64,000 nucleotides of DNA, taken from contig OY783221.1 of the NCBI GenBank assembly GCA_963678705.1, forward strand, positions 1,426,001 through 1,490,000. Reading direction: 5' to 3'. Of this stretch, positions 1 through 11,891 are shown in pieces; position 1 is the stretch's first letter, and every line of letters begins with the position of its first letter. The notes beneath the pieces were generated by a model. It was not told the DNA's origin. It made no database searches and saw only the letters and a program-made list of their open reading frames with translations. The position numbers and the translations under genes are program-made. Origin of the DNA: Panorpa germanica. Its lineage: Eukaryota; Arthropoda; Insecta; Mecoptera; Panorpidae.

Positions 1-88
1 TAAATTACATTTACTGATGGAAGAAGGTAGACACAGGGTGCCTTGGAATATCAATACATCAATAGAAAAAGTTCAGCAAATATTTAAA

Positions 89-306
89 TGCTACCTACTC
101 AACAAATAACTGACGTTAAAATGCATTTCACGTCATACAAATATGGTCGACCATTTCTAGCGCTAAAACTACAATTCAAATTTTTAATTGCTATCTCCGT
201 CAACATTTAGATATTTAATAAAATAGACACGCCAATACACATTTATTAACATCAATTTCAATCAACAATTAAAAAATCGAGCACTAAAAAACGAGGATAC
301 GGGTTT
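89..306 (+). repeat. Truncated copy of the GGGCTTGTGTCCT element (family R2)
   Basis: The stretch from ACTCAACAAATAACTGACG to a decayed right end (GAGGATACGGGTTTG) matches the right half of the element seen at 18492, 36965, 59495 and 60596. It lies in the intron immediately before the terminal alpha-8/beta-2 exon. The left half is missing. Confidence 0.7.
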
Positions 307-432
307 GGTTTCCGGAATCAATTTATTTCATGACTGGCAAAAAAAACAAACAGTTTATGGAGCATGTTCAGTTTCTATTATTTCTTGCGTTGTGTTTCTC
401 AATCTGTATTTTAAAATTCTATACTTTTTCAG

Positions 433-642
433 GTAGTGGAGGACTGGAAATTCGTCTCAATGGTTCTTGATCGATTTTTCTTGTGGGTATTCACATTGGC
501 GTGCATCGGGGGTACCTTTGGAATAATATTTCAGTCCCCCTCATTATATGACACTAGAATTCCAGTGGATCAACAATTATCTGAAATTCCTCTGCGTAAA
601 AATAATTTTATGTTGCCGCCAGATATTCTGCGGCCTGAATAA
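433..642 (+). CDS. nAChRalpha8: nAChR subunit alpha-8/beta-2 type, terminal exon (partial gene)
   Basis: This is the last coding exon of a cys-loop nicotinic acetylcholine receptor subunit; the earlier exons lie left of the window. A polypyrimidine stretch ending in CAG (430-432) is the acceptor, and the frame opens in phase 0 with VVEDWKF. The 69 codons hold transmembrane segment 4 ([18 protein letters not shown]) and the short extracellular tail, ending at TAA 640-642. The tail [17 protein letters not shown] is, from memory of the family, nearly identical to Drosophila Dbeta2 (SBD), whose orthologues in other insects are usually named alpha8. The subunit co-assembles into a neuronal, acetylcholine-gated cation channel in the plasma membrane. 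The alpha/beta label depends on a Cys-Cys pair in an exon outside the window, so it cannot be settled here. The gene is convergent with the alpha-2 gene that starts at 13271. Confidence 0.9.
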   Translation, partial: VVEDWKFVSMVLDRFFLWVFTLACIGGTFGIIFQSPSLYDTRIPVDQQLSEIPLRKNNFMLPPDILRPE

Positions 643-643
643 A
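638..643 (+). promoter_or_regulatory. AATAAA overlapping the stop codon of the alpha-8/beta-2 gene
   Basis: The hexamer AATAAA overlaps the TAA stop (640-642). If used, the 3' UTR would be only about 20-30 nt. No transcript evidence is available, and the following AT-rich sequence offers other weak signals, so this is a candidate only. Confidence 0.3.
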
Positions 644-1593
644 CATATTATTACGATATTTTATTTATTTGAGACTAAGGAATTGTGAAAATAATGGAAT
701 TTGAATACATGTATATTGATATGTTGAATATTTATATTAATGCAGATATGTTTAACGTATTGTTACTTAAATAATTAGGTTAGGAATCGCTAGCCTGTTC
801 ATTTACGCGATCCTGATGAAGAAGACTACTCCGTTGGTCGTGGTTTGGTCCACGTAACGGATATATTCCTCTAAAAGAGGGAACCTAATGGTGTCGAAAG
901 TCGAACTCACTGAAAGAAATAAAGAAATGATAACTTTTGTAATAAGTTTTTACCGTAGGTCCACGTTCTCTTTACTATGTAGCACTCCCGTGTCTCAAGA
1001 CTACTTATGTTAAATATCAAACATTTAAGTGACACTTGTGCAAAATGGCGGCAAATTTAAAACAGTCAGCTCCTATTGGTACACACTTTAAAGTGATTTT
1101 GTATCAATTACATTGCAATTTTATATTAAACAACATTGCAATACCGAAAGGAATTAATAAATAATAATTACATAATTGTTTGTTCTTATTTAGTTAAAGA
1201 TTTCTTTAAAATATTCGTAGATTTCAATGTAAGGAAATATAAGTTTCTTAAAATTGTCAAACACAATAAACTTATTTTATACCGTAAAAGTTAAATTGGC
1301 TAATAAAGTGGAAATTTAATATTTACAGTTTGATTTAATTAGTAATTAATAATTAGCATAATTAATTGTTATTATTCTACAGAAATATATGTATTGTATA
1401 ATTACATAAAGTTGAGTTTTATAATTTTAATATTTAAATAAATAAATAAATTTAAAATACTGAGTATTATTGTTGTTATTATTTTGTGCGTTTAATAAAC
1501 CCATTCCGGTATTAGTGGCAATCATATGCAAAAGTACAGTCGAATATTAAGTATAAAAGTAACCTACATTTACTTCTTTCGAAGACTGTTCAT

Positions 1594-1880
1594 CTACCCA
1601 TTCTCACTCCTTGCTAAAGAAAAAAGAAAAATATAAACTAAACAGATAAATTTAAGCCCCTCTGCTTCTCTCTTCCTCCTGTTTCTACTTTGTTCTTTCT
1701 TCTCTTTCTTCACTTCTTCTCCCTTTAATAACTGCACAATCTTCTTTTCACTTTTTACTCTTAATCTCCCTCTCTCTCTTTCAAATCCTCTTGTACCTTT
1801 CATTATATTTGCTATTATGAATTTTCTCAATTTTTTCCTGCTGCTATACCTCTGCTCCTTAGCTCCTCTTCCACACTTGT
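1594..1880 (-). repeat. 3' fragment of the YADD LINE family
   Basis: The minus strand reads KSEKKIVQLLKGEEVKKEK, which matches the C-terminal end of the reverse-transcriptase polyprotein at 48359-50337. The plus strand is strongly pyrimidine-rich, as in the full copy. It is a short dead fragment. Confidence 0.55.
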
Positions 1881-2238
1881 AATAATAATTTTATGGGCAT
1901 TCTAAGTTCGCCTCTGTTCAATACATACAACATACATAGCCTGCTATTTGAATTGATGCAATTCATGAATATCTACTTGATCGAGTTGAATAATGGCAGT
2001 TTGTAATGGTAAAATGCATTTCACAAAGTGCATTTGGATGCACACAAATCCCTAAGGTACGGATTGCCCGGGAACTGTGAACGGTAAGAATATGGAAAAC
2101 ATCGGCACAGTGTAACACATTTCACGAGGAGCTCGGATGAACCACTGGGCTAGTGCAGCAGGTCGCAGCCAAATTCTGATAGTTTGGTAAGTCTCTAGCA
2201 TTAATTGGCGAAGCTTATAAATTATAAAATGAAGCATA

Positions 2239-2945
2239 GGGGGCCATAAATTACGTGAGGTGTTTTTTTAAATTTTCTGTCCCTCCCTACCCCCCTGGTG
2301 AGATGTCGTGAGATTTTATTCAACCCCCTCCCCCATCCCCCAATCACACGTGAGATTTTTCAAAATGTGGGTTTCTTACGTAAACGCGTTGGATTGTTAT
2401 TGTAAAAAGAAAAAAAAAATTTGCTTCGTGCTTTTATTTACGACTAGTTAAGACTAGTAGTCAATATTGCTGAGAGTTTAATTATAAGTGTAATAAAAAT
2501 TTAACAATAGAATACTTAAATCGTCATTACTGTGATTAAAAAAAGAATATCTACTCTAATTCAGTCCATGGAGAATCATGCGCGGTCTCAAGAGAGACTA
2601 TTGGAACCAACATGTCCATATGATTTTCAGTAAAATCATCTGCTCCTTCAACTTCGTTCTGATCTAGCCACTCTAAGCCGTTGGCGCTTGCGCACAGTAA
2701 CTCATTAGCTCCGGCATAACGTCTGGCAGAAATTCGCTTAAATACGGTCCCATACTGAGACAGGCCTTAAGCATGTACAATCTAGATTAAATGGACCAAA
2801 ATAGTATAATTTTTTTTTGTTTCAATCAGAAAAAAAATTGCGTGATATTTGCCGAGACCCCCCCTCTCTCCAACGGAAGATTAGATGAGATTTGACTCGA
2901 CCCCCTCCCCCCCTTAAACATCTCACGTAATTTATGGACGCCCCC
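2239..2945. mobile_element. TIR element with GGGGGCC-type ends, about 707 bp
   Basis: The left end GGGGGCCATAAATTACGTGA is mirrored at the right end by TCACGTAATTTATGGACGCC (2921-2940). Both ends continue into runs of C or G around 2282-2340 and 2860-2915. ATA abuts both ends and may be a target duplication. There is no transposase frame, so the element is non-autonomous and its superfamily unassigned. It contains a fragment (about 2720-2768) of the Harbinger-like MITE described at 7347. Related ends occur at 11892 and 50978. Confidence 0.65.
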
Positions 2946-3035
2946 ATATGTGTAAGTCATATTGAATTCAGTAGCTGAAATATCTGAACCATTGTACGTA
3001 ATTCATCCAGTGCAAGTTTCAAGCTTCCTACAATT

Positions 3036-3289
3036 CCCAGGAAACATTTTGGAGTCACTTTACCATCATAGTGAAGATGCGTATGTTTTTTTTGTCATGA
3101 AAGAGTTCATTTACAGTCCAGTTTCTCACATTCGTTCATATGAAATGTCTTATTTTATCGGCTATAAATGGCGAAATTACTCCACCTATCGGAATACAAA
3201 TGAAGATAAAGTTGATGCGAACTATAATTGAAGTGTAATAGTGATAGAAATGTCACAAAACAGGACACTTCACCGAATAGTTAACTGGG
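3036..3289 (-). mobile_element. CCCAGTAAACA MITE, copy D
   Basis: This is a diverged copy: the left end reads CCCAGGAAACATTTTGG and the right end TTAACTGGG, with the same body as the copies at 5654, 22294, 23450 and 41120. TT flanks it on both sides as a 2-bp target-site duplication. Confidence 0.75.
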
Positions 3290-3675
3290 TTTTCACCAGT
3301 TATTTGCCGTTGACCTTGGTTACAACTACAAGACAACGTTCAATTTTGTTTATCGGTGTTGAAATTTCTTTGCGATTGCTCTAGAAATAGTACACTGCCT
3401 GCTGCACTAGGGAGTGATGCAGAGGGGTTTGTCAAATGCCAGACAAGCCAACCCTTGGAGACTGCTGCTTTATAAGTTAACTCGTTGAAATATACTCCTT
3501 GCTATACGAGAACGGGTATGTGTTCTTTGAGCTAGACAAATCTAATTTCGCGTAAAAATAAACTATTTTACATTTGTGGTAGACTTTTACGTTCAATTTT
3601 ATTTACAACTTTAATAATGTCAATTTTATGTAATATACATATTGTTGTTATGTTTATAAGAAATATTTCAACTGT

Positions 3676-4110
3676 TTGGTAAAGAGAGAAGAATCGCAAG
3701 ATTTAGATTGAGAAACGAAGAGAAAGGCACCAGATACTGGGAAAATAGAGAGGTAAGGATGTGCAGGGTGTGCGGGAGAGAGATAGAAACGCTGGGGCAC
3801 GTTAAGTATTCATGTGAGAAAATAGTAAAAAGTGAAAAGAAGATTGTACAGTTATTAAAGGAAGGCAGTAAAGGAAAGAAGTGGATGGTGGAGATAGAGC
3901 CAAGAATAAAATAGAAATAGTAAAGGAAAAGAGCCAAGTAAGAGAGCAAGAAAATATAGGAACAAGAGCATAAAAATCAAACATTGCTGTTGGAATTATT
4001 AAAAATGTTAGAATAGTTTTAAGTTTAGGTTAGCAATGAGATGTAATTACGTGATTTAATATTGAAAGAATGTAAAGTCTAACGACACACACATTAAATT
4101 AATAATACAA
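3676..4110 (+). repeat. LINE 3' fragment with zinc-knuckle remnant
   Basis: The plus strand encodes RFRLRNEEKGTRYWE (interrupted) and CRVCGREIETLGHVKYSCEK, a CCHC-like knuckle. Both match the C-terminal part of the LINE at 48359-50337. An AT-rich 3' UTR follows to about 4110. It is a 5'-truncated dead copy. Confidence 0.65.
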
Positions 4111-4279
4111 ATAATAATAGACAAATGCGTATTAAATTAAAAACTGTTTATTCATTTTTTTAAAGATGAATTGATGAATTTATTAAACAAGTCTAAAATA
4201 TACTTTAGAACTGTTCTAATATTTTTTTTAAGAGTGAGACCACACAAATGGTTTCCGCATCTCTGTGAAACCTTCCAAA

Positions 4280-4282
<3 letters not shown>

Positions 4283-4314
<32 letters not shown>
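4283..4314. repeat. (AT)n microsatellite
   Basis: Sixteen or so AT units abut the mariner end at 4316, consistent with insertion into a TA-rich target. Confidence 0.9.
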
Positions 4315-4315
<1 letters not shown>

Positions 4316-4318
<3 letters not shown>

Positions 4319-4748
4319 ACATGGGCTGAAAAGTCCCGGGCCTAACAAAGAAAACAGTTTTTTTGGTTCAAAATTAGCTTTATTCATCAACGAAATCTCC
4401 ATCAAGAGCAACGCAATCATTCCAGCGCCGCTCTAACATTTCAATACCACTTTTGTAGAACGATTTATCTTTTGCCTCAAAATAGGCCTCAGTTTCAGCG
4501 ATAACCTGTTCATTCGTGCGAAATTTCTTACCGGCGAGCATTTTGTTCAGGTCTGCGAACAGGCAGTAGTCGCTGAGAGATCTGGCGAATACGGTGGATG
4601 TGGGAGCAATTCGAAGTTCAATTCATGTAGTTTTGCCATTGTTTTGATTGACTTGTGACACGGTGCGATGTCTTGATGAAACAAAATTTTTTTCTTTGCC
4701 ATATGCGGTCGTTTCTTTGCAATTTCGGCCTTCAAACGCTCCAATAAC
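4316..4748 (-). pseudogene. Mariner (DD34D) transposase remnant with one terminal inverted repeat
   Basis: Mariner transposase cuts and pastes its own element at TA sites. On the minus strand one frame reads KKILFHQDIAPCHKSIKTMA then HPPYSPDLS (the second catalytic Asp lies in HQD). It breaks at PDLS where about 4 nt are missing, and resumes in another frame with SDYCLFADL through FVDE and a stop at 4380-4382. A mariner-type end, ATGGGCTGAAAAGTCCCGGG, lies beyond the stop. The N-terminal half and the other end are gone. Asn after HQD is replaced by Ile. The element is inactive. Confidence 0.85.
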
Positions 4749-5094
4749 GTTATATATATAGGACTTACGATTTTATGAATTAGTTTTCAACTTCTTTAAG
4801 TTGAACTCAACTTTTAAAACTAAAATTATCTCCAACATGTAAAGCGTGAAATATTTTTTGTTCACCATAAAATAAAAAATAGTTTTTCAACAAAAGTTCA
4901 GATAAAGCTTGCTTGGAGGATTTAATGCCTGATTCTTCTGAAAGAGAGATTTCAGAACAAGTTAAGGAAGCATAGTATGATCTTATGATTCATAATATAA
5001 AACGACTTGTTAAAATATTATTCAGATTATCCAATAGTCAGTTTCAAAACGGCACAGTGGGAGAGACTGCTATGTCTTCGGGTGCAATCCTCGA

Positions 5095-5190
5095 ACTACA
5101 GTTATGTTTTCTCTTTCCGCGCTCCTTCTCCCTATCTCCGCATCCACTCCCTCACTTTAATAACTGCACAATCATCTTTTAATATTGATT
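5095..5190 (-). repeat. Short fragment of the YADD LINE family
   Basis: The pyrimidine-rich stretch ending in CCCTCACTTTAATAACTGCACA parallels the same part of the LINE copies near 1730 and 21120. Confidence 0.4.
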
Positions 5191-5624
5191 ATAAATGTAC
5201 ATATTGTTTTAACAAATAAATATTGAAACAGAAATTCAAGTAAAATACATTCTGGAAGTCTAAAACTAAATTGTAGCAATTTAATGTCTAAGAATACTCT
5301 AAAACAATTCCTGTTCTAATCGTAAAATACGATCACAATAAAAGCTTCGCCGGACAAAGTATATAAATTGTAATCTTAATCAAAACTTACACCTTGTTGG
5401 TTGACAAGAAAAGCTTAAGAGCTTTTGGTGAAAAGCCCTCGTTTAAAAGACACGTTTTCACTAAAACGTTTTTACCGCATGGTCATATCTATGTTTATTC
5501 GTTTTTCCAACCATAAATGAAATGAAAATTTATTTTATTTTGTCTCCTAACTTCTAGTTGGTTTATTTTTATGAGGGCGAAACTTTCAAATGCTGTTGTT
5601 GTATTGCAAAGGTAAGTGTACACA

Positions 5625-5935
5625 CAGGGGCGGCCATAGGGGGTGGCAAGCAGCCCAGTAAACAATTTGGTGAAGTGCCCTATTTAGTGACGTTTCTATC
5701 ACTATTTCACTTCAATTATAGTTCGCATCAACTTTATCTTCATTTGTATTCCGACAGGTGGAGTAATTTCGCCATCTGTAGCCGATAAAGTAGACATTTT
5801 ATATGAAAAAATGTGAGAAACTGAACTATAAATGAACTCTTTTATGACAACAAAATCATGACGCATCTTCAATATGATGTCAAAGTGAATCCAAAATGTT
5901 TACTGGGAGGGCAACCGCCCGGGTAGAACATCCTA
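5625..5935. mobile_element. hAT-like end (CAGGGGCGGCC), split by a nested MITE
   Basis: CAGGGGCGGCC followed by GGGGGTGGCAAGCAG matches the end of the hAT element at 43659-44019. The same match resumes after the nested MITE with GGGCAACCGCCCGGG (5909-5923). The other end of this copy was not found. Confidence 0.6.
5654..5907 (+). mobile_element. CCCAGTAAACA MITE, copy A (254 bp)
   Basis: The element runs from CCCAGTAAACAATTTGG to CCAAAATGTTTACTGGG. Because it lies inside a known hAT sequence, its edges are exact: removing it and one AG restores the motif GCAAGCAGGGCAACC seen in the intact relative (in reverse complement at 43978-43999). The target duplication is therefore AG. There is no coding capacity. 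Confidence 0.85.
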
Positions 5936-6404
5936 CTACTTTTGCATATTTTTGTGTTTCAATAAGACCTTTTCAAAATTCGTCACCAGCTTTTGTGATA
6001 TATTGATCTAACTGAAAGTTATTAAGAATCATATCCATACTAGATTTCCGTTGCCAGTTTTGTATGAAATGAACTTGTTCAGAAAGCACTTGGGCACCAC
6101 TGATTTATAAAACAAAGTTATTTTATGTACAAAATTGTACCACTCCCCCGCTCCTCACCTCAGCCTATGTGTCATATTCTCAAATAAAATGTCATAGCTC
6201 TTAGAATTTTCGATTAAACACTCGTATCTTGGGAGAAGGTTTTTGTGATGATGACAAAATCTGTTTCCATAATGGATTGATTGAGTCTGCTATTCAAAAT
6301 GTAAGGGGTATAGGGTATTCACAAATTAAGGGTATTCATTTATTATGTTAAAAACAGCGAAAAAATTTCTTGTAACTTGTAATATTTTACACAAGCGGAA
6401 CTTA

Positions 6405-6725
6405 GTAATATGGAAAGGGCGGACAATGGGTTGCTGAGATTAATACGAGGGAATGATAGAAACGCTCGGCCGGGAAAGGAAGATAGAAAGCAGAGGAAGG
6501 AAGGACACTACGAATAGAGGTTCAGAGAATAATGAGAGAAAGGGATATAGAAGTACAACAGCAGGATGGAGAGAGAGAGTATGTAGTATGTTATGAGTAG
6601 CTGTAAAGGGAAGGTGGAAAGCGGAAGGAGCGTGTAGGAGTTAGTGCTAGAACAGAGTGAAGAAAGATGGATGGCTGCAAGCGATGAAAGCGAGTAGAGA
6701 AGAAACAGCGATTGAGAAAAATGTT
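6405..6725 (+). repeat. Purine-rich stretch, probable LINE debris
   Basis: A 300-bp G/A-rich strand bias stands out from the AT-rich surroundings and resembles the base composition of the YADD LINE coding strand. No protein match could be read. Confidence 0.3.
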
Positions 6726-7346
6726 ATGTTTTATTTAATTTAATAAGTAAGTAATGAATACATGAACTTTTAGATGCTGTAATATACTATTTAACAGTAT
6801 ATTTTAACTGATAACATCAATAATTTATTCTCGATCACCCTGTGCATTAGATAACAGATACCATCTCCATAGAAAAGTCTTACCATAACATATCGTAAAA
6901 TTCGTAACACATTTAAAGTATTTGACTTTGGAAATAGGGGAAATTTCCTACTATGTATTCAATGGGTGTTTTTTAATCAACCCCATCTCTAAACTTTTCT
7001 TATTTCTCCCGATCCCGATCTCTTTCGATCTTCCGTTAACCAACTAATATCTCAAAGTCTCACTTTGATACCCTTATTTGAAAATAAGCAATAATCGAAA
7101 TTACCACCATCGATTACGTTCGACGGATTATGTGTTATTGGTTTTAACGTAGACCGATGATCGCTGCTGTTAAGGGGGTATACAGTAGCGCACCTGGAAG
7201 GGTAAAGGGCCCGTCTTAAGCCCCTTAAATTTGGTTAATTATGACTGGATACAAAGCATTATGCGTGGATGGTAAGAAGAAAGAAATTTCAGTTATGTTG
7301 AACAGCATTTCTACATTTGGATATTTAAAGTATGTCAGAAGTCTTA

Positions 7347-8017
7347 GGCCTGTCTCAGTATGGGACCGTATTTAAGCGACGGCGTATTCGGACGTAAATC
7401 GGCGGTTTGAATGAGCTATAAAGCAAACCGCCTATGTGTGGCACAGATGTCTGTAGTCGTGTATTAGGGGGTGTATTGGAGTTCTTTAACACTTATATAA
7501 TTTATCATGAGAGCAAACTTTAATTTTAATTTTTATCGATACACTACTGGTATTAAAGGGACTTTAGCATTTATTATATATCTGAGTTCTGGTGGGCGTG
7601 AATTTAAATTTAGTTCTATCCTATTGGTATGGGCATCCGTGCCCATGATTCACTGAAATACAAACATAAATTGCATGCAGAACATACCCATGTCGCCGAT
7701 AGATTTCATTTGACCGCGTATTGCAGCGTAACAAAAGGCGATCTTAGGTATCCCCTCCAGTCTGACGCGGCTTTTTGCATTTACAAAGGTTCATATAGGG
7801 TATCGTTGTAGTAGTGGTAACGCTTGGATAAAATTCGCCTTTATACGCTTCTAATGTGCGAGGTAGTGCCGCCCGTATTCGGACTGCTTTGTAGCGTGCA
7901 GTCTGAGAGCTCCAGAGCGATCTCATTACATTTACATGGTTCGGATAGGTAAAGCGTAGTAGCCCGTATACGTCCGGCAGAAATTCGCTTAAATACGGTC
8001 CCATACTGAGACAGGCC
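7347..8017. mobile_element. PIF/Harbinger-like MITE, 671 bp, TTA target duplication
   Basis: The left end GGCCTGTCTCAGTATGGGAC is perfectly mirrored by GTCCCATACTGAGACAGGCC at the right end, and the inverted match extends over about 33 bp. TTA (7344-7346 and 8018-8020) flanks both sides. TWA duplications with GGCCTG-type ends fit PIF/Harbinger. The internal motif TTTATCATGAGAGCAAAC is shared with the copy at 33929. Confidence 0.85.
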
Positions 8018-8732
8018 TTACCTTACAAGAATCTTCCCCCTACTGTTGTACAAGCATCTCCGCCACTGCATTAGCTGTCAAGTGATACTTTAATAATTTA
8101 ATGTCATGTGAGAAATGTTGTTATAAGAAATGATGATGAAAAATAGAAGAAAAATAATGATGTAGAAGTACCGACATCGAAGTGTGCATCACACTGGGAC
8201 GAAGAGAGTGGTGAAGAGAGGGGTCAGGAAGTGAGGGGAGGGAGGTATCCAGGATGTCAACGAAACGTTATTATTTTTGTAAAGAAAACTAAGAAAAGAC
8301 AAGTACTTAGGCGCATAGTCCTTATAGTCGATCAAAGAATGACATGAGGCTTTGGAGATGGGCTGAGGAGCTCATCTTTACTGTTACTCTGACATGGATA
8401 AATGAGAGATTCAGATGGATTTGTTGGATAAAACAGAAATAATTGAAAAGATAATATTAACATAACTTACTGCGTATACGTATACTGAATTTAGCGTGTG
8501 GCAGGGGCGAATAACCTTTCTTTTACGTCTACTAAATATATATTTCCTTTAAATATATCTTTGAGTACACCAACTAGATAGTTATTAGCACTAAAAACAA
8601 TATATACATTTATAAACATTTGTAATACATAATTTATATTTATAAATACGAGAATGTGTAATTGAAATTAAGGAAAATAAATAATATTTTTAATTAAAGT
8701 CAATCAGGTGAACCAAAAGAAATTTATGACGT

Positions 8733-8887
8733 ATCCGAACGTAGAATTTTTTGCTGATTCCATTAGTGACAATTATTTTGAAATCAGTCCATAATTTGAC
8801 CCATAAAATGCCGATAACTCGAAAACCGGCAGTCCAAAAATAAAATGAATTGCAAATTTGGAATCAGCGTTGAATTTTACTACAGGA
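8733..8887. repeat. Solo monomer related to the satellite arrays at 26.4 and 38.9 kb
   Basis: ATTTTTTGCTGATTCCA near 8745 is mirrored by TTTGGAATCAGCG near 8858, around the core GATAACTCGAAAACCGG (8812-8828). This is the same dyad plan as the arrays. Confidence 0.55.
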
Positions 8888-8974
8888 TATGTTTAAATTT
8901 TCCAAATCGTTTAAATTTGATACATTGATACAGATACATGTTGTTCATATTGTATTCAATGGATTCTCTGCAAG

Positions 8975-9040
8975 TGAGGTAGCCCAATGGAAGAGCACCA
9001 GTGTACTAAGTTCGGGAACTGGGTTCGCAGCACAGTCTCG
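8975..9040 (+). repeat. tRNA-like (SINE head) sequence
   Basis: TAGCCCAATGG (8980-8990) resembles a pol III A box, and GGTTCGCAGCA (9022-9032) a B box at tRNA-like spacing. There is no clean cloverleaf, so this is a SINE head or decayed tRNA rather than a gene. Confidence 0.35.
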
Positions 9041-10472
9041 ACATTTCTTTTTGTTATTATTCTCAACATAACACGACAAGTAATGGTAAGCATATCCGTG
9101 CTCAGTAACTTTATTACTAAGTTTTCAGTACTAGATCACAATTTAGATAATTTGTGTGTTTTGAAACATGTTGTTCACCCCTGACATACGGTTTGAGACG
9201 TACAAGCGAATCAGATGAAGTGAATTAAACCGCACTTGATTTATTGGCGGATCTTAGACTATATTGATCGGGCATTATACCATTCCGCACATTTTCAAAT
9301 AAGGAAGTTAGACTCACGTACAAACCCAGGATCAGGATTACATTTGATTGTTAATAATAAAAATAATGCTAAGACAATACGGTATAAAGCCTGTGAAAAA
9401 AATTAGAGCAATATGTAAATTTCATAATTTTTATTTTACAATTAAATCACAAATCAGCAAATGTTTAACAATTCTGGTTGCCTAAATTTTAGAAAAAGAA
9501 ATAGAAGTTTTATGGAGTAGAAATATTGCTGTAATAACACATCGTTTTTTTTTTAACACAACTTTAGTTTTATAAATTGATAGTCCAGTCTGAAAAATCA
9601 AATCTAAATTTAAGTAAACTTTAAGGTAATTCACAAGTAGCAGTCGTAGGCATATAAGCACTAAATAAGTGGTTTTAGTGGTGAGCTACCTTAAAATTAT
9701 TCAAATTCCTAATAACATTTTTTTAAGAATTGTTTATAACAAAATACAACAAATAAACGAAATACTACAAAGCTATATTATAGTATCTGCAAAATGATTC
9801 CACAATCGTTCTTAATTTATTTAACAAATTTAAAATTTGGCACAATATATTTTGAGCTGAAAATATTTTTATTATAATTAGTAATACTTCATTATTATTA
9901 CCTTATTAGCTAGAGTACTACTTATTTTTGAAAAAATGAGCATTTGAAATAATGCCTTGAGCTACAACTATAAGAGAGTCTATGATTTAGATATTGTTTA
10001 TTACAAAATTCATTATATTTTAAAAATAAATTTATCTTAAGAAAAAATTTCAAATTAATAATGGATTTAAAAAGAACACATTTTCTTTAAATAATTAGTG
10101 AAACCAGAAAAATATTTTTATTATAAAATATTCATAGAAAATCTACTTAAAAAATTAATAAATCATTATCAAGAAGAATCTGTAACGTTCTGAAGATTGG
10201 CATCAGCTCTGGGAGAGATGTAGGATAAATATTAAAGTGGAAGCTTCACCTCATGATAAAGTAGTTTGTTGCATTGTAAGAGCAGCATGACGTTCATTTT
10301 TAAATCCAGTATTAATTTATTAACAATTACTCTATTATATTCATAACTATATATAGTTTAAATCATGGAGCTTTTACATATAAACCAGTTTTTCGTTCTA
10401 CAGTCGAATATACTGAGCTAAAGGATTGGTTACTCGGTGCGAGCTACTGACCTGACAGTACACAGCTAGACC

Positions 10473-10990
10473 CAGGGTACCCTCACTTAGTGTACAATTC
10501 ATCAATGTCGCTTTAGTCGCCATTTTTGGAATAGTGAACTAAGATGCTCGACGACTCAACATTTGAAGGGAATGAAGGGTGAAGGGAGTGCACTGAGCTA
10601 AAGTTCAGTGCAGTTCAGTGATACCACATATTAAAACATAATATTTTTGTATAGTACTAAACAATTGCAAATAATTGTATAGAAAGTGATACAAAGCATA
10701 ACACAAAATAAAACTACAATATTAATATATATTTATGTATATACGAGTATATAAATATTATGTTTTAATATGTGGTATCACTGAACTGCACTGAACTTTA
10801 GCTCAGTGCACTCCCTTCACCCTTCATTCCCTTCAAATGTTGAGTCGCCGAGCATCTTAGTTCACTATTCCAAAAATGGCGACTTATGGCGCCTAAAGCG
10901 ACATTGAGTCGCCGAGCATCTTAGTTCACTATTCCAAAAATGGCGACTAAAGCGACAGTGATGAATTGTACACTAAGTGAGGGTACCCTG
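10473..10990. mobile_element. Foldback element with about 174-bp inverted arms
   Basis: The left arm (10473-10646), starting CAGGGTACCCTCACTTAGTG, is the near-perfect reverse complement of the right arm (10753-10990), which ends CACTAAGTGAGGGTACCCTG. The arms are joined by an AT-rich loop of about 106 bp. The right arm is longer because a 64-bp segment starting TTGAGTCGCCGAGCATC is repeated in tandem (10840 and 10904). No clear target duplication was seen and there is no open frame. Confidence 0.85.
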
Positions 10991-11891
10991 CACTCGATTG
11001 TGAGTAGCTAGCAAGTAGCTGCTGTGACTTGTGTTGTGTGCTTGGTGGGGGGAATGCCAGTGACAGTGGAAACAAAATATGCTCTGGTAACTCCCATACG
11101 AGCTACTGATCCAATCACAAATGACAGTAACTCGCATCGTGTGATCTCGGTTTAAGTTTATACATAAAAACCATGACAGTATAAAGATTTTTGGTGTTGC
11201 ATACAGTTTTAGTAATTATGATTAATTCTATTAACTAAGATTGTATCTTTATTAATTAGTCGGGTTCCCGTAATAGTCTTATACGTATTAAATGATAAAT
11301 GAGGCAGTTTCTTTAATACACTATTATGATAGTTATTTAAATTAATCTAATAGTACTAATTAAATAGCATTTTTAAAATAAAGTTTTTACTCCAGTCTAA
11401 ATTATTTGTAGATTATTAAATTAACCCAGCGAAATAAGGGTTTAACCTCGAAATGAAAGCGGGAATGATTGAAAATGATTAGGATACTAACCTTTAAGAC
11501 ACCTAAGCAAACGTTGATGCAAATAGTTAGCTTTCATCCCGAGGTTTACCCTTTACCTCACATTATTAAACTATACTATGATAATAATTTTTAAATTTTC
11601 TAAACTAAATAGCGACAATGTATGTTTCATAAGAAAATCACAAAATATAAATATGATTATAGAAATTTATCTAATGTAATATTTGATTTAGTACAAATCT
11701 TTGTTAGATCACAGATTATGACTTGAATTAGATTATATAATACTTTTGAAATATTACAATGTAAACATTAATTTTACCTTTTGTTTAGAATTCTGCGAAT
11801 GAACGTGTTTTTGGATATGGCTCACGAAAGAGGATATTTCCAATTAAAACATTTAAAAAAAAAATGAAACGCCGAGTTGCTAGAGTGTAAT

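Noticed and set aside
2062..2152. Second tRNA-like head on the minus strand (TAGCCCAGTGG and GTTCCCGGGC)
   Set aside because: The two boxes are about 70 bp apart and the second fits a B box poorly; no repeat copy was seen.
5558..5788. 76-residue frame, also seen in part on the minus strand at 22412-22624
   Set aside because: The shared peptide comes from the CCCAGTAAACA MITE body and is not kept in all copies.
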